DNA of 64,000 nucleotides, taken from positions 43,839,095-43,903,094 of the forward strand of contig JACMZG010001914.1 in the NCBI GenBank assembly GCA_018340805.1, given 5' to 3'. This stretch comes from Microvelia longipes (taxonomy: Eukaryota; Arthropoda; Insecta; Hemiptera; Veliidae). Positions 36,252-47,830 of this stretch are shown here, piece by piece (position 1 is the stretch's first letter; each line of letters starts with the position of its first letter). The notes below the pieces were generated by a model that was not told the origin of the DNA, did no database searches, and saw only the letters and a program-made list of their open reading frames with translations. The translations under genes were made by a program, and so were the position numbers.

Positions 36252-38392
36252 AAATGCTTAGTCTGATCTTAGCATTAAATGTACTTAGTCTTATCATGAT
36301 ATTAATGTGATTAGTCTTATTCTTAGCATTAAATGTGATTAGCATTATCTATAGCATTAAATTAGTCTTATTTAGCATTATGTGAGTGTGTGATTAGTCT
36401 TATCTTAGCATTACTTAGCATTAAATGTGATTAGTCTTATCTAGCATAAATGTGCTTAGTCTTATCTTAGCGTAATGTGATTAGTCTTATCTTGCATTAA
36501 ATGTGATTAGTCTAAATCTTATCTAGCTTAATGTGATTAGTCTTATCTAGCATTAATGTGCTTAGTCTTATCTTAGCGTAAATGTGATTAGTCTTATCTT
36601 AGCATTAAATGTGCTTAGTCTTATCTTAGCGTAAATGTGATTAGTCTTATCTTAGCATTAAATGTGATTAGTCTTATCTTAGCATTAAATGTGATTAGTC
36701 TTATCTTAGCATTAAATGTGAAATCTTAGCATTAAATTAGTTTATCTTAGCATTAAATGTGATTAGTCTTATCTTAGCATTAAATGTGATTAGTCTTATC
36801 TTAGCATTAAATGTGATTAGTCTTATCTTAGCATTAAATGTGCTTAGTCTTATCTTAGCGTAAATGTGATTAGTCTTAGCTTAGCATTTGCTTAGTCTAT
36901 CTGGCATTGAATGTGCTTAGTCTAATCTTATTAAATGTGCTTAGTCTTAAGCATTAATGTGCTTAGCTATCTGAGCAATGTGCTTAGTCTAATTTAGCAT
37001 TAAATGTGCTTAGTCTAATCTTAGCATGTGCTTAGTCTGATCTTAGTATTAATGTGCTTAGTCTTATCTTAGCATTAAATGTGCTTAGTCTAATCTGAGC
37101 ATTGAATGTGCTTAGTCTTATCTTAGCATTAAATGTGCTTAGTCTAATCTGAGCATTGAATGTGCTTAGTCATATCTTAGCATTAAATGTACTTAGTCTT
37201 ATCTTAGCGTTAAATGTGCTTAGCCTTATCTTAGCATTAAATGTGCTAAGTGCTTAGTCTTATTTAAATGTGCTTAGCTTAGCATGTGCTTAGTGCTTAT
37301 AAGCTTAAATGTGTTAGTCTATCTTAGCATTAAATGTGCTTAGTCATCTTATCTTAGCATTAAATGTGCTTAGTCTAATCTGAGCATTGAATGTGCTTAG
37401 TCTAATTTTAGCATTAAATGTGCTTAGTCTGATCTTAGTATTAAATGTGCTTAGTCTATCTTAGCTTTAAATGTGTTTATCTTAGCGTTAAATGTCTTAG
37501 CCTTATCTTAGCATTAAATGTGCTAAGTCTGATCTGTTAAATGCTTAGTCTAAAGCATTAAATGTGCTTAGATTAAATGTGCTTAGTCTTATCTTAGCAT
37601 TAAATGTGCTTAGTCTTATCTTAGCGTTAAATGTGCTTAGTCTTATCTTAGCATTAATGTGCTTAGTCTTATCCTAGCATTAAGTTGCTTAGTCTTATCC
37701 TGCATTAAAAGTGCTTAGTCTGATCTGAGCATTAAATGTGCTTAGTCTTATCTTAGCATTAAAAGTGCTTAGTCTGATTGAGCATTAAATGTGCTTAGTC
37801 ATATCTTAGCATTAATGTGCTTATCTTAGCATTAATGTGCTTAGTCTTAGCATTAAATGTGCTTAGTCTTATCTTAGCATTAAATGTGCTTAGTCTTATC
37901 TAGCGTTAAATGTGCTTAGTCTTATCTTAGCATTAGTGCTTAGTCTTATCCTAGCATTAAAGTGTTAGTCTTATCTGATCCTAGCATTAAATGTGCTTAG
38001 TCTTATCTTAGCATTAAAAGTGCTTAGTCTGATCTGAGCATTAAATGTGCTTAGTCATATCTTAGCATTAAATGTGCTTAGTCTTATCTTAGCATTAAAT
38101 GTGCTTAGTCATCTTAGCTTATCTTAGTCTTTATCTTGCATTAATGTGCTTAGTCTTTCTTATTAAATGCTTAGTCTTATCTTAGCATTAATGTGCTTAG
38201 TCTTAGCATGTGCTTAGTCTTATCCTAGCATTAAAAGTGCTTAGTCTTATCCTAGCATTAATGTGCTTAGTCTTATCTTAGCATTAAAGTGCTTAGTTGA
38301 TCTGAGCATTAAATGTGCTTAGTCATTTTAGCTTAAATGTGCTTAGTGCTTAAGTGCTTATTTAGCTTAGCATTAAATGTGCTTAGTCTGAT
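36252..38392. repeat. 27-bp minisatellite, ~2.1 kb
   Basis: The unit is GCTTAGTCTTATCTTAGCAT plus TAAATGT, about 79 unit lengths. From about 36300 to 36870 most units read GATTAG. From there to the end most read GCTTAG, so the array has two homogenised domains. Late units also carry GATCTGAGC or ATCCTAGC variants. Confidence 0.95.
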
Positions 38393-39217
38393 CACGGAGT
38401 ACTTAGAACTTAATAGTCTCTGGTCTGATCTTTACTCTATCCTGCTTTAAGCTTATATTTGGTTTTACTAGTATTGTTAATCTAACTTTTGTTCACACTT
38501 GCAATCACTTTATTTTTCTAAGTATTTTCGCTTACTCATTCCATATAAAATAGAAAACAAAAATTAGTGTTAAAGCTTATTGTTTGAAACACTTTAATAT
38601 AATAGATAGAGGAGTGTATCAAATTCGTTCTTCCTGCCTTGAGAGGAAGCCTGAGATTTATTAATACCTCCACAACAAGATACCCACGCCGCAAAAAAAA
38701 ATGTTCCTTAATATAAAGGACCCTCATAGAGAAATACGCCTTTAAACATATTAAAAAGGATAGATAAAAAATTAAAACAATATTTAGTCATAATGAAATA
38801 GTCGACATGACATTTTTATCTGCTATATTTGTATGTTTATTAATTTCAAAATGTCAAAGAAGATTCCTCCCGTTTTTAATGTTTAAACTTAAATGAAGCA
38901 TCAATATGTTGTTATTGTGACCTGATGAAACTTCCAGATAAACTCCTGAATATATTTCAAAATTATACGACAAACGCGAGATAGTTAAAATATTTACATT
39001 TCTACTTCTACTTTTTCCTTTTTAAAATTGAAAGAGGCGCAGGTTGAAATTCTATGTTCTGTTCATGTCATCCATACAAACAAACTATTGAATAGCCGAG
39101 AGAGAATTTAATTGTAGCTCTGCCTCGCTAAGCTCCCCCATACTATTTGTCCAGTACTATTATTCAGGTAAAATAAATGACAGGGGATGAATTCCTAATA
39201 AACGAAGGTATTTTTTT
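38393..39217. other. non-coding stretch, nothing recognised
   Basis: No supported gene. GACAGGGGATGAATT at about 39180 has an inverted partner ATTCATCCCCTGTTAT at about 40147, possibly the ends of an old ~1-kb element. Confidence 0.4.
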
Positions 39218-39415
39218 AACGAGTACCAGACAACGCACAGGCTAAAGACCACCGGCTTTACGTCCGTTCTGAAGGACGTACGCAGAAGTTTTATCCCTCC
39301 CCTAAAAATCCCAGAAGCCCGTGCTGGGATTGAACCCATGACTAAATAAACTCAGAAGTTTAGAGTCCATTTATTCTGTTTATTACCTACGTACCTTAAC
39401 ACTACACCACGGGTG
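39218..39415 (-). mobile_element. second tRNA-derived SINE family (S2)
   Basis: On the minus strand the head CCCGTGGTGTAGTGTTAAGG resembles an A-box region. GGGTTCAATCCCA (39325-39338) is a near-perfect Pol III B box. The body runs through GCACGGGCTTCTGGGATTTT to TACGTCCTTCAGAACGGACG and AAAGCCGGTGGTC. It has a different body from the S1 SINEs. Target duplications are not clear. Confidence 0.65.
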
Positions 39416-39429
39416 ACTCACACACTAAG

Positions 39430-39660
39430 ATAAAACGGGGCCCTATTTTTAGGTAAAGAGATTATATAAAACTTAAGCAAGGGGCCTCGTAACTTGATTA
39501 TCTTAAGAAAGACTATATTAAGATTAATCAAGCCCTATTTTTGGGTAAAAAAATGTATAAAACTTTAAAAAGGGACCCTCTAGGATTTGATAATTTTAAG
39601 AAAGGCTATACTAAGATTAAACGCAGGGCCCTAGTTTTAGGTGAAGAGATTTTATACAAC
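39430..39660. repeat. imperfect ~108-bp tandem repeat, about 2-3 units
   Basis: Each unit carries a GGGCCCTATTTTTAGGTAAA-like string, then ACTTNAAAAAGGGNCC and TTAAGAAAGNCTATA. The 88-codon frame 39541-39807 is the translation of one unit plus the hAT end. Confidence 0.7.
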
Positions 39661-39734
39661 TCTATGCTAATCTCTACTGTGGCATGGACCCGTTTTAATA
39701 GTAGGTTTACTTTTTTTTTACTTTGTCTTTTTGG

Positions 39735-39789
39735 GGGCCCCATAAGCACTGGGAGCCCCCCGCATTCCGGGCCCATAGTTACGCCACTG
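39735..39789. mobile_element. hAT-like terminus
   Basis: Ends CCCATAGTTACGCCACTG, which resembles the CTGGCTACGCCACTG end of the element at 629-1041, preceded by G/C-run-rich subterminal sequence. The partner end is not found with certainty. Confidence 0.5.
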
Positions 39790-40789
39790 AATTTAAATCA
39801 TACTTAAAAATTCCACAATATCGATCTTAAACTTATAATTAATAAACTGAATAGAATATTAACACTTCTAATAGTTAAATATCACTTAAGATGATAGGAT
39901 AGAATTATTTGGTATTAATTATTCTTTTACCGAATTCGGAATTAGCTGACGAGTTTGGTATGTATGATGAAGGGGAAAGTTTATTTTTCTAGAAGGAAAA
40001 TTGTTTGTAGCTAACTGTTTTATTGTTTACGTGATTCTAACGAACAATAAAACAATTCTTATAGTAAGCCTAAAAATAAACCTAATATTGTGGCCAGTTC
40101 TAATTATAGTATAAATATAAAAAATATGAGTTATTTTTTAATAGTCGATTCATCCCCTGTTATTCCAGGCATCAATCATAGTGAAAGGGAAAAGAAAACA
40201 AAAAATGAATTGTTAATATTTCAAAAAAAACTAAAAGTAGTGCGAATTTGAAACAAAAGTATCTATTATTGTTTTCTGACTTTGATGGACAGATTTGGTT
40301 CTGACGTGGGACCTGTCGAGTAGGTTCTTAGTAACCTTGATTTTGGTAAAGTTTCGTTTGAAACTTTGTCCGAGCTTACTTGTGTTTAAGTACAGGGTTT
40401 TTACGTCAAATTATGTGGAATTTTAATAATTGTTGCAATGTAGAGCTATTAGTATTAATTGTAAATATTATTTAATATTCTGTAACAACACCCTAATATA
40501 AAGGCTATATTGTGCTGTTTCCTCAACGCCTACATTTAGTTCTGCTCTGTTCAAATAGATTTGACTTTGATAACACTCTTAATTGCTTGAAATAATTAAA
40601 TTAATTATTGTTCTCGTAACAGGAATCAAGGAAGGAAAATGATGGTCATTTAGGGTTTCATAATTGATATTAACAAGTTCCACAAAACAAATTTGGTAAA
40701 ATTATCGTAAGCTTTGTTTAAATAAAAATAAAAACCTAAAAAATGGCTTGACCTAAAATTATTTATTGCTCTATAAATTAAAAGGTATT
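39790..40789. other. non-coding stretch, nothing recognised
   Basis: AT-rich. No coding support. Confidence 0.55.
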
Positions 40790-41140
40790 TTCAATAAAGC
40801 GCACTGCTTCAAATAACTCTGTTTATACTGCTTTATTTCTCCCTCTTGCTGTCAGTGTCCCATATAACTCCCGCTGTGCTAATAGTGCAGACTTAGAACT
40901 TGAAGCAAAAATTAGGTGCAGTTGTGTTGCCCGAAATATGGAATTTTTAGACCGTATGAACTTATAGCTGAGTCATCAAAAATTTGACCAAGTTCAAATT
41001 TCCGCTCAAATGTACAACTCTAAGTAGTAAATCGATCCACTAAATTTAATTTGATATTGGTTGTCATTTTGAAAATTGGTTTTCGAATTTTCAAACATTG
41101 ATGGCCAATGATTTTTAATTTTGGTACTGTTTTACGACGT
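40790..41140. repeat. dispersed repeat shared with 19985-20360
   Basis: Diverged counterpart with CATATAACTCCCGCTGTGCT, TTTGATATTGGTTGTCATTT and AATGATTTTTAATTTTGG in the same order. The 16-bp minisatellite starts shortly after it. Confidence 0.5.
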
Positions 41141-41218
41141 ACTTAGGAGTTGATTTTTGTATCAAGTATCATTGAAAATATATTAGCCGTAAAAGCTTTA
41201 GCGAGTGTACAAAAAATG

Positions 41219-41578
41219 TACACATCTATACACTTATACATCCATACACTTATACATCCATGCATTTATACATCCATGCATTATACATCCATACACTTAT
41301 ACACCATACATTTATACATCCATACACTTTACATCCATACACTTATACATCCAAACACTTATACATCCATACACTTATAGATCCATGCATTTATACATCC
41401 ATGCACTTATACATCCAAACACTTATACATCCAAACACTTATACATCCATACATTTATACATCCATACACTTTACATCCATACACTTATACATCCAAACA
41501 CTTATACATCCATACACTTATACATCCATACAGTTATATACATCCATACACTTATACATTCATACACTTATACATGCA
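41219..41578. repeat. 16-bp minisatellite, ~22 units
   Basis: The unit is ACATCCATACACTTAT. Because the unit has no stop in any plus frame and its length is not a multiple of three, all three frames stay open. The predicted HPYTYTS-type peptides are artefacts. Confidence 0.95.
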
Positions 41579-42343
41579 AAAAGACATCACAGGTTTTCGA
41601 TCTTTAGAGTTGAAGTGCTAAAATGCAGACATTGGAAATCTTTTGGCATTTGCTTATGCAATGCTTTCCGCTCCTTGTAGGAGGTAAGGAAGCAATTATG
41701 ACTGAGCAAACCCTTTTATTCAACGTCTAGGAATTTGTTTTGACGTTTTTGTTTGCATTGCGTTTGTTGTTGTCCCGAACAAATCCGGATTTCTTTGTTA
41801 TAATTATTTATGGAAAACATATTTATCGTATTGACGGTAAACTTTACCTGGGTATAGGGCAGGGGGTACTTAGTGTCGAAATTATAATTGTGGGGACAAT
41901 AACTATGAGGTTTAGCGACAAAGGAAGAGGAGTGTGTTCCTTTACCTGCTGTCTTGTTAGTAGCATCCCATTGTCGCATGCCGCTTGCAATCTAGCACGT
42001 GTTTGTATTCATCATGTATCTGTTGTAAATAAGCTATTACTACAAATTGAACTTGTCGTGTAGTAATGCTTTTTATACCTTTAAATGCTTTAAGACATTA
42101 AATAACTATATGTTTTGTGATAAGATTTAAATTAATCAGGGATCATTTTATTTAAATTTTGATTGATTTTATTATCATAAATTTTAATTAAAGATTTTAA
42201 AGAGGGGGGGGGGATGCAGATGAGAGTGATTTTTTGGGCACTTTTTTCAGAGTAGAAATAGTTAAAGGAATTTTAATGGTTGATTTTAATGATAATTAGG
42301 ATTTTACAATTAAATCTTATTTTCAATTTTTAAAAACTCGGGT
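41579..42343. other. non-coding stretch with unsupported overlapping ORFs
   Basis: Frames of 107 codons (plus, 41740-42063) and 87 codons (minus, 41716-41979) overlap on opposite strands. Neither shows a domain. A donor-like CAG|GTAAAG on the minus strand at about 41948 has stops in every upstream frame, so I do not call an exon. Confidence 0.45.
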
Positions 42344-42480
42344 ACGGGGTACCCCGAAACATTTTCTCGCCATCCTGGGATCGCTACGCTTATTATCATC
42401 ACTTGAGACCCGTTTCGCTCGTACTCGTACTCGTTCGCTTATACTTTTTTTATATACCTGTTGTATAAATAAGAAATACT
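42344..42480 (-). repeat. internally deleted composite repeat fragment
   Basis: CGGGTACGGGGTACCCCGAA and CGTTTCGCTCG match the GTAC end of the composite repeat. They are followed directly by TATATACCTGTTGTATAAATAAG, its opposite end. The middle, including the 5S module, is missing. Confidence 0.55.
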
Positions 42481-43969
42481 AAAAAGTTAGAAATCAAGTA
42501 AGGAAATCATTAAAAAGAATTCAGAAGAATCACTCTACAGTGAGTAGATTATCCTGAATTACATCAACATAAAAGACAGGTTATATTATTTGTTTAATAA
42601 ACGGCGTTTTTGCATCGCAATCTCAATCTTTAATGTTGAATAATTCTAGAAAAGAATAAAAAAAACTATTACTGATAACACTCATAATTACTAATTTACT
42701 TACTCTTGTAGAAAAAGGCGATACAAAAAACTCCACACTAATCAAAAAATTATACCCGAATGCGATCTATTTTGAAAACAATTCACATTTAAATAATCTT
42801 GCTTTATTATAAAAATTAAAACCAATAAATAACAATAAGATGAACTATTTTACCTAATTAAAAGATATATTAAATAAAAAATAATAATTTTAATGGACGC
42901 GACAACCGACGACTGACGACCGAGCGAGAACAAATCAAATTTCGTGCAAAACTGCTTTATAAAAATATCTTATCAAAACAGGTTAACCAAAAAAAAAAAA
43001 AAAGATTTCAACGTATAATTTAACAAATAATAACAAGCTGTAAAATTATTTATATTTCTTTAATTGACAATAATTAAGACAACAATAAAATTTTATTTAT
43101 TTTATTAAATTGTTGTTATAACTGAATGCACCATAGCTAAATATAATTTCTAATAATCCTACGGTTGGTAACACTGATATTTACTCGGAATTAATCCATC
43201 TCATTATGACCTAATTTAGTTTCCCATGTTTTCGGATTGATCTTACGTTCTCTACGTCTTTATGCGTTATTATCCTTTTTAAATACTGATTTAATAATAA
43301 TTAAAAAACATTGGTTCGTGAAATAAATTCGTAATAGTTTGATTATTTTCGTCAAATAAGTGTTAATGAAACATTAACGTTTTCTACTGCTGTTCCGTCG
43401 GTAAGTTAGTCATTTTCATAGATTATAATCACTGGGCAAAAAACCTCTTTAGTATATGTCTTAAGTGTTAATTATGTTATATTTTTATTTAATTAAAACG
43501 CTTGTTTTGTTACTGTATTCAGCCATTATGAAGCCGTAACCCCTTTGTTGTTTTTGTTTTCATTTGTTATAAATTGCTATCAAATGAACTTAAAAACAAA
43601 CTATCTGACTTGGACTGTTTACTTTTCCGTTTAATTATATTTATTTTAATGTATATAAAAAAAATATGAGCAATTATATTTATTTATTATATATAAAGTA
43701 TTATAGCAGCTAAATGAGTACTTAATTGTTATTTTTTCTTGAGATTATTCATTGTTAAAATGTGCAATATTGTTTAAAATTATTTTAAACTAAACTTTAT
43801 TTAACTAGATAACTTAAGACAAGATTAAACTTACTTAGTCAAAAGATAGTTTTACAAAAAATAGGGGCTAAGCCTCTAGTAAGCGTTATTTTTCTATCTT
43901 TAAGCCGGTATTTTTGAGCCTGCGTGATGTCATGAACCTGTTTGTGATAAACTTATTATCCTAAACCCT
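42481..43969. other. AT-rich stretch, nothing firm
   Basis: A GC-richer patch ACGCGACAACCGACGACTGA at about 42897 and a good donor string CCGTCGGTAAGT at about 43396 could belong to a non-coding 5' exon, but there is no supporting frame or promoter motif. Confidence 0.35.
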
Positions 43970-44110
43970 AAACGAAGATTTGGACTTAAGTTTCTGCCTT
44001 ACGGTATCAAGGCTGGGAAAGCCTAGTTTTAGGAGGATGTAGGCATTGTTCCTTGATAAAGTTATAGGGGAAACTATTTAAACAGCTATGCCTCGTTTGT
44101 TGATTAAGCT
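43970..44110 (+). pseudogene. trace of Ty3/gypsy-like reverse transcriptase
   Basis: One frame reads FGLKFLPYGIKAGKA, similar to the conserved F-x-LPFGL-K-x-A segment of Ty3/gypsy RT. After a frame change, ALFLDKVIGETI follows where FQ..MD.VLGE would be expected. Stops in all frames show an old relic. The YxDD motif is not recognisable. Confidence 0.3.
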
Positions 44111-44642
44111 CAAAAAGAAACTTTAACAGTCATTAGTTACACAAACTTTTATGGAAATTTAAAAATTATTTCTACGACGTGGGATATTTGCAATGTGATT
44201 TATCACCCTCTACCTTAGTACTGTCACTATCACTAGTAATTTTTCTGATAAATTTTCATTCGCTAGAATTAATGACGTTATAGTAACGAGTTTGCTGTTT
44301 AATCGCAAATGTATACAAGTATAATATTAATAATAATTATTATGAAACGTGTTAGGGAATTCAAGAGACATTAGTTGTTTACATTTCTTTGGGTGGCTGT
44401 AGAGTAGAGTAAGAGTAGGAACAAAAAAAAGTACGTCAAAGCGTTTTTTACCTTCAGCGACTGTTTTGAGTTTTTAGTTTACTATACTAGCGTATTTATA
44501 CAATGGCGCTAGTAGTTACCTATAAGGTTATATTACCTTCCTTGTTCTTGTACTTTTATTTTGTTGATCAAATATCGAACGTTTTTGTTTATAACATTTT
44601 GTTATTTTCGGTGAGTTGTTTATTATTAAGGGTTTAATTACT

Positions 44643-44726
44643 ATGGGTGATGAATCATGTGATTCAGGTATTGAAAATACGCTGCCAGAATTGAATGTTC
44701 TAACGAGGCGACCGGAAAAGGTGTAG
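44643..44726 (+). CDS. small orphan ORF (28 codons incl. stop), possible first coding exon
   Basis: ATG in a fair context (ACTATGG) opens a frame starting MGDESCDSGIENTLPELN and ending in RRPEKV before TAG. The composition (acidic, few Leu/Phe/Lys runs) differs from the surrounding AT-rich noise. GAAAAG|GTGTAG could be a weak donor at 44721, which would make this a first coding exon. There is no homologue I recognise and no downstream exon. It may well be chance. Confidence 0.2.
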   Translation: MGDESCDSGIENTLPELNVLTRRPEKV

Positions 44727-44790
44727 CGGCAAATTTTTATACATTATACTGTTTTTCTTCTAAATAGTTGTTTACTATAACAATGCCCGA

Positions 44791-44868
44791 AAAAGATAAG
44801 CATAATAGATAGATAAGCATAATAGATAGATAAGCATAATAGATAGATAAGCATAATAGATAGATATA
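44791..44868. repeat. 17-bp tandem repeat, 4+ units
   Basis: TAAGCATAATAGATAGA repeated in tandem. Confidence 0.9.
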
Positions 44869-44916
44869 AGCTACTCGACTGGGATTGGCTTTTTTAACTT
44901 TAAACTGTCTCGAGTT

Positions 44917-45116
44917 TAAAAAATATTTTATTGTCAAACCACAATAGTTACATAAAAAGTAGAAAACTGACCGGTTTTAACTATAAATTAGTCATCATCA
45001 GAGTACATTTATAAACAGTTAATAAATGTACTCTGACGATGACTAATTTATAGTTGAAACCGGTCAGTTTTCTACTTTTTATGTAACTATTGTGGTCTGA
45101 AAATAAAATATTTTTT
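44917..45116. mobile_element. ~200-bp near-perfect palindromic MITE
   Basis: The arms AAACCACAATAGTTACATAA and GAAAACTGACCGGTTTTAAC are mirrored with few mismatches around the loop AAACAGTT near 45016-45023. The surrounding host sequence carries TTTAAACTGTCTCG on both sides (44900 and 45190), so the element may sit in, or have captured, a short repeat. Confidence 0.8.
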
Positions 45117-45542
45117 TAAAGTCAAGTGTGGTTCATTGTTAATCATGTTTAATATATACCACAAAATCTCTGTCAAAACAACTAATGATTTAAACTGTCT
45201 CGCTTTGCTCGGCAGAAATATAGTCGCCAAAAAATACTTTTTTTACAGTCTTGTAAAAACTGAGGGGCTGTGGGCCCATCAACAAAAAATAAGCTTAAAG
45301 AAAAAACAACTAACATTATAAAAAAATATTAACATATTCAATATTTCATGAATTCATAACACAAGAGTCAAAGGGGCCTAATACTCTAGGGTAGAGCCTA
45401 AAAACTCCTAGAGACGAAAGTTCTTTCAAAACATTTGTCTTTAGGAAATTTGGAAACTTCTTATCGCGGACCGATAAGGTGTAACCTACTTACCGATGGA
45501 TTTTTATATCGTAACTTCTATCACGTCTTCAAATTACGCGGA
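45117..45542. other. non-coding stretch, nothing recognised
   Basis: Open frames of about 60 codons without domains. Confidence 0.5.
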
Positions 45543-45555
45543 TTAATGGGAGAGG

Positions 45556-45780
45556 TGTCTGCCTCCGTGGCCGTGATCGTAAAGGCGTTCGATTTCCGGG
45601 GTTCGCAGCCCGGGCTATGCTCTAAGATTTTATGAATAGTATTTGTATTAAAAAGATTTCGCCAACTTTAATTAATTCTTAGAATGTAGTAGATGCAACC
45701 CACCTGAGGTGGTTCCCGCAGGGTCAATACCCTGATGGGCCAAAAGGCCCTAGAACGGGCATTTTATTTTTATTTTTATT
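45556..45780 (+). mobile_element. tRNA-derived SINE, family S1, with target duplication
   Basis: Flanked by TTAATGGGAGAGG (45543-45555) and TTAATGAGAGAGG (45781-45793), a 13-bp duplication with one mismatch. The head CTCCGTGGCCGTGATCGTAA and B box GGTTCGCAGCC match 22775-23035. The tail hairpin GGGCCAAAAGGCCC is followed by ACGGGCATT and (TTTTTA)n. A short deletion before the B box removes the GCACCGGAGG segment. Confidence 0.88.
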
Positions 45781-45793
45781 TTAATGAGAGAGG

Positions 45794-46273
45794 AGGAAAC
45801 CTCGAAATCCGGTTACAGGAGATTTTTACCTCCACCTTGCATTTAATAAATCTATACACCTATTGTAACCGAAATGAATGAAACTAAGTTCAAACATAAA
45901 GGGAACAAGTAGCGTGAGCAATTGTGCACAAAGGCATTAAGTGCTTGTAAAACCCAATGTGTACAATTGTACCTTTTATTGATGGTATTATGTCAAAGTC
46001 CTTTGTAGCCACAGTCTTTTGGAACATAGGACCATTGGGTCTAATATTGTAGTTGGAGACATAATATTTTCATTCTTAGTTAATCCTTAAAAAGACACAT
46101 GATGTAGGTCTGGTTTTACTGTGTTGGAGGTCTACCCAGCACTGCAGTTAAAATACATGCTCTGATGTTTGGTTTGTTTATTGATTGTTTATTTTTAAGA
46201 CTCAATAAAATGCTTTCTAATTTAATGTAAGTCTTTTATATAGTGTTCTTGTATTTTAAAATCTTTTTATTTA

Positions 46274-46274
<1 letters not shown>
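45794..46274. other. non-coding stretch, nothing recognised
   Basis: No gene or repeat assigned. Confidence 0.5.
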
Positions 46275-46456
<182 letters not shown>

Positions 46457-46459
46457 TAT

Positions 46460-46966
46460 TGGTTAGCGTAAATCGAAGGACTGTATTTAGCGTGAGCGCT
46501 TTACTTGCCCTCAAGCACTGCGGGCGTTTTTTGAGCGTGGAAACATGATACATATAATATAGAAAATAATAAAAAGAAAGTACAGCTTACCGAAGTAATT
46601 AATCCCAAATTGAAGATGAGGCGGCAAAGTGAAGGGTGTAAAGTGTAGGGTGTATTAGCATGTATATAATGTTATATGTTTTAGGCCTGTGTAAATAAAT
46701 TATTATAAAAGAAACCTGGTTTCATGAGGGTGAAATAAAGATGAACTCAAACGGATATTTTTACTTTTACGGCACATTTAAATAAGCGAAACTCAAAATA
46801 AAATCTACTTCGGAATACTAATTAAAATCTGCGAGAGCGGGATGTTCAACAGTACAACGACAAGCGGCAAGTGCGTGTGCGTGTAGGTTTCACAAGCCCT
46901 AGCTAACCTTACTCATAGACGTACTAATATAATTGATAAAATAAAGAAATAGATGCGGCCTAAACA
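46460..46966 (-). repeat. BEL 3' LTR, copy 1
   Basis: On the minus strand it starts TGTTTAGGCCGCATC and ends in TTACGCTAACC next to (AT)n. The final bases differ from the 5' LTR end (CCCAACA), probably eroded into the AT tract. It carries an AATAAA-like ATAAATTATT region and GTAAAG repeats. Confidence 0.9.
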
Positions 46967-46977
46967 TACTCCCCCGG
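46967..46977 (-). other. BEL polypurine tract, copy 1
   Basis: Minus-strand CCGGGGGAGTA lies directly before the 3' LTR start TGTTTAGG, the expected position of the plus-strand primer. Confidence 0.6.
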
Positions 46978-47146
46978 GCATGAGTAAGCAAAAAATCATA
47001 TAAAAAAATAAGAGCAATGAAAGGAAAAAAAAACTCTTGAGAAAGGAAAAAATCTGAGAGAAAATTATAAAAGTGCAAACTCCAAAATCTGTAGTTGATG
47101 TAAATCATAAAAAACTTGAGCTTGCGATAAAAAAAATAAACTAATC

Positions 47147-47830
47147 TTCTAAAATAAAGTAGAAAAAAAAGTTCCTGCTGAAGCGTCCTACTGGAAAGGT
47201 AAAGGACACAATTTAACTACAGGTCGACGATATAGGGAATCGCTTATACGAATAGTAGCAACTCGAATAGTATTGTCGGAACCCGGATGCAGTTCTAATC
47301 ACGGCTAAAGGCCACAGCAAAGGCGGAAATCGTCCTTCTGAACAACCACTACCGTACCTATCTTTATCGGGTTAGTAGCAGTATTCCACTTCTCTCTGCT
47401 TTGAAGAGTATGTAGATATTCTACGTGCCAACGGCGCCAAAATCTTTGAACCAAGTTATCCAATAATTGGTAACGAGATAAGTGATTAATCGGTTCGAGT
47501 TCTACTGCAGTAGCAGGTAATTCAGACAGTGGAACTTGAAGCAAAAAATGCGCAGGAGTAAGAGGCGCAAGATCGTTAGGGTCAGAGCGTAGCAAACCTA
47601 AAGGGCGGCTGTTTAAAAGAGCCTCTATTTGGGTTAAAACAGTATAAAATTCTTCCATACTTAATATGATTTTGTGATACGTATTGTAACCTTCATAGTT
47701 AGATATAAGCTTAAACAAATGGGTTTTGACACATTTAACTTGGCTTTCCCACAATCCTCCAAAATGTGGAGCAGACGGGGGGTTACACATCCATTTAATA
47801 CGACTCTTAGACAGAGCTGTGCCTGTCTAA
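47147..47830 (-). pseudogene. BEL integrase C-terminal part and DUF5641-like tail, copy 1
   Basis: Begins at KSRIKW and NPPSAPHFGGLWESQVKCVK (the region of the third catalytic acidic residue). It continues through LLNSRPLG and DLAPLTPAHFLL to RFWRRWHVEYL and the VVVVQKDD segment typical of the BEL/Pao C-terminal domain. A 1-base deletion after QKDDF, relative to copy 2, shifts the last ~45 residues out of frame. Confidence 0.85.

Noticed and set aside
26808..38392. Centromeric satellite
   Set aside because: Arrays are short, of several unrelated units, and interrupted by SINEs and MITEs; nothing indicates a centromere.
41150..41621. Three overlapping 76-138 codon frames rich in His, Tyr, Thr
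   Set aside because: All arise from a 16-bp tandem repeat with no stop in any plus frame; no biological signal.
41716..42063. Overlapping 107- and 87-codon ORFs on opposite strands, with a donor-like site
   Set aside because: No domain; the frames leading into the donor contain stops.
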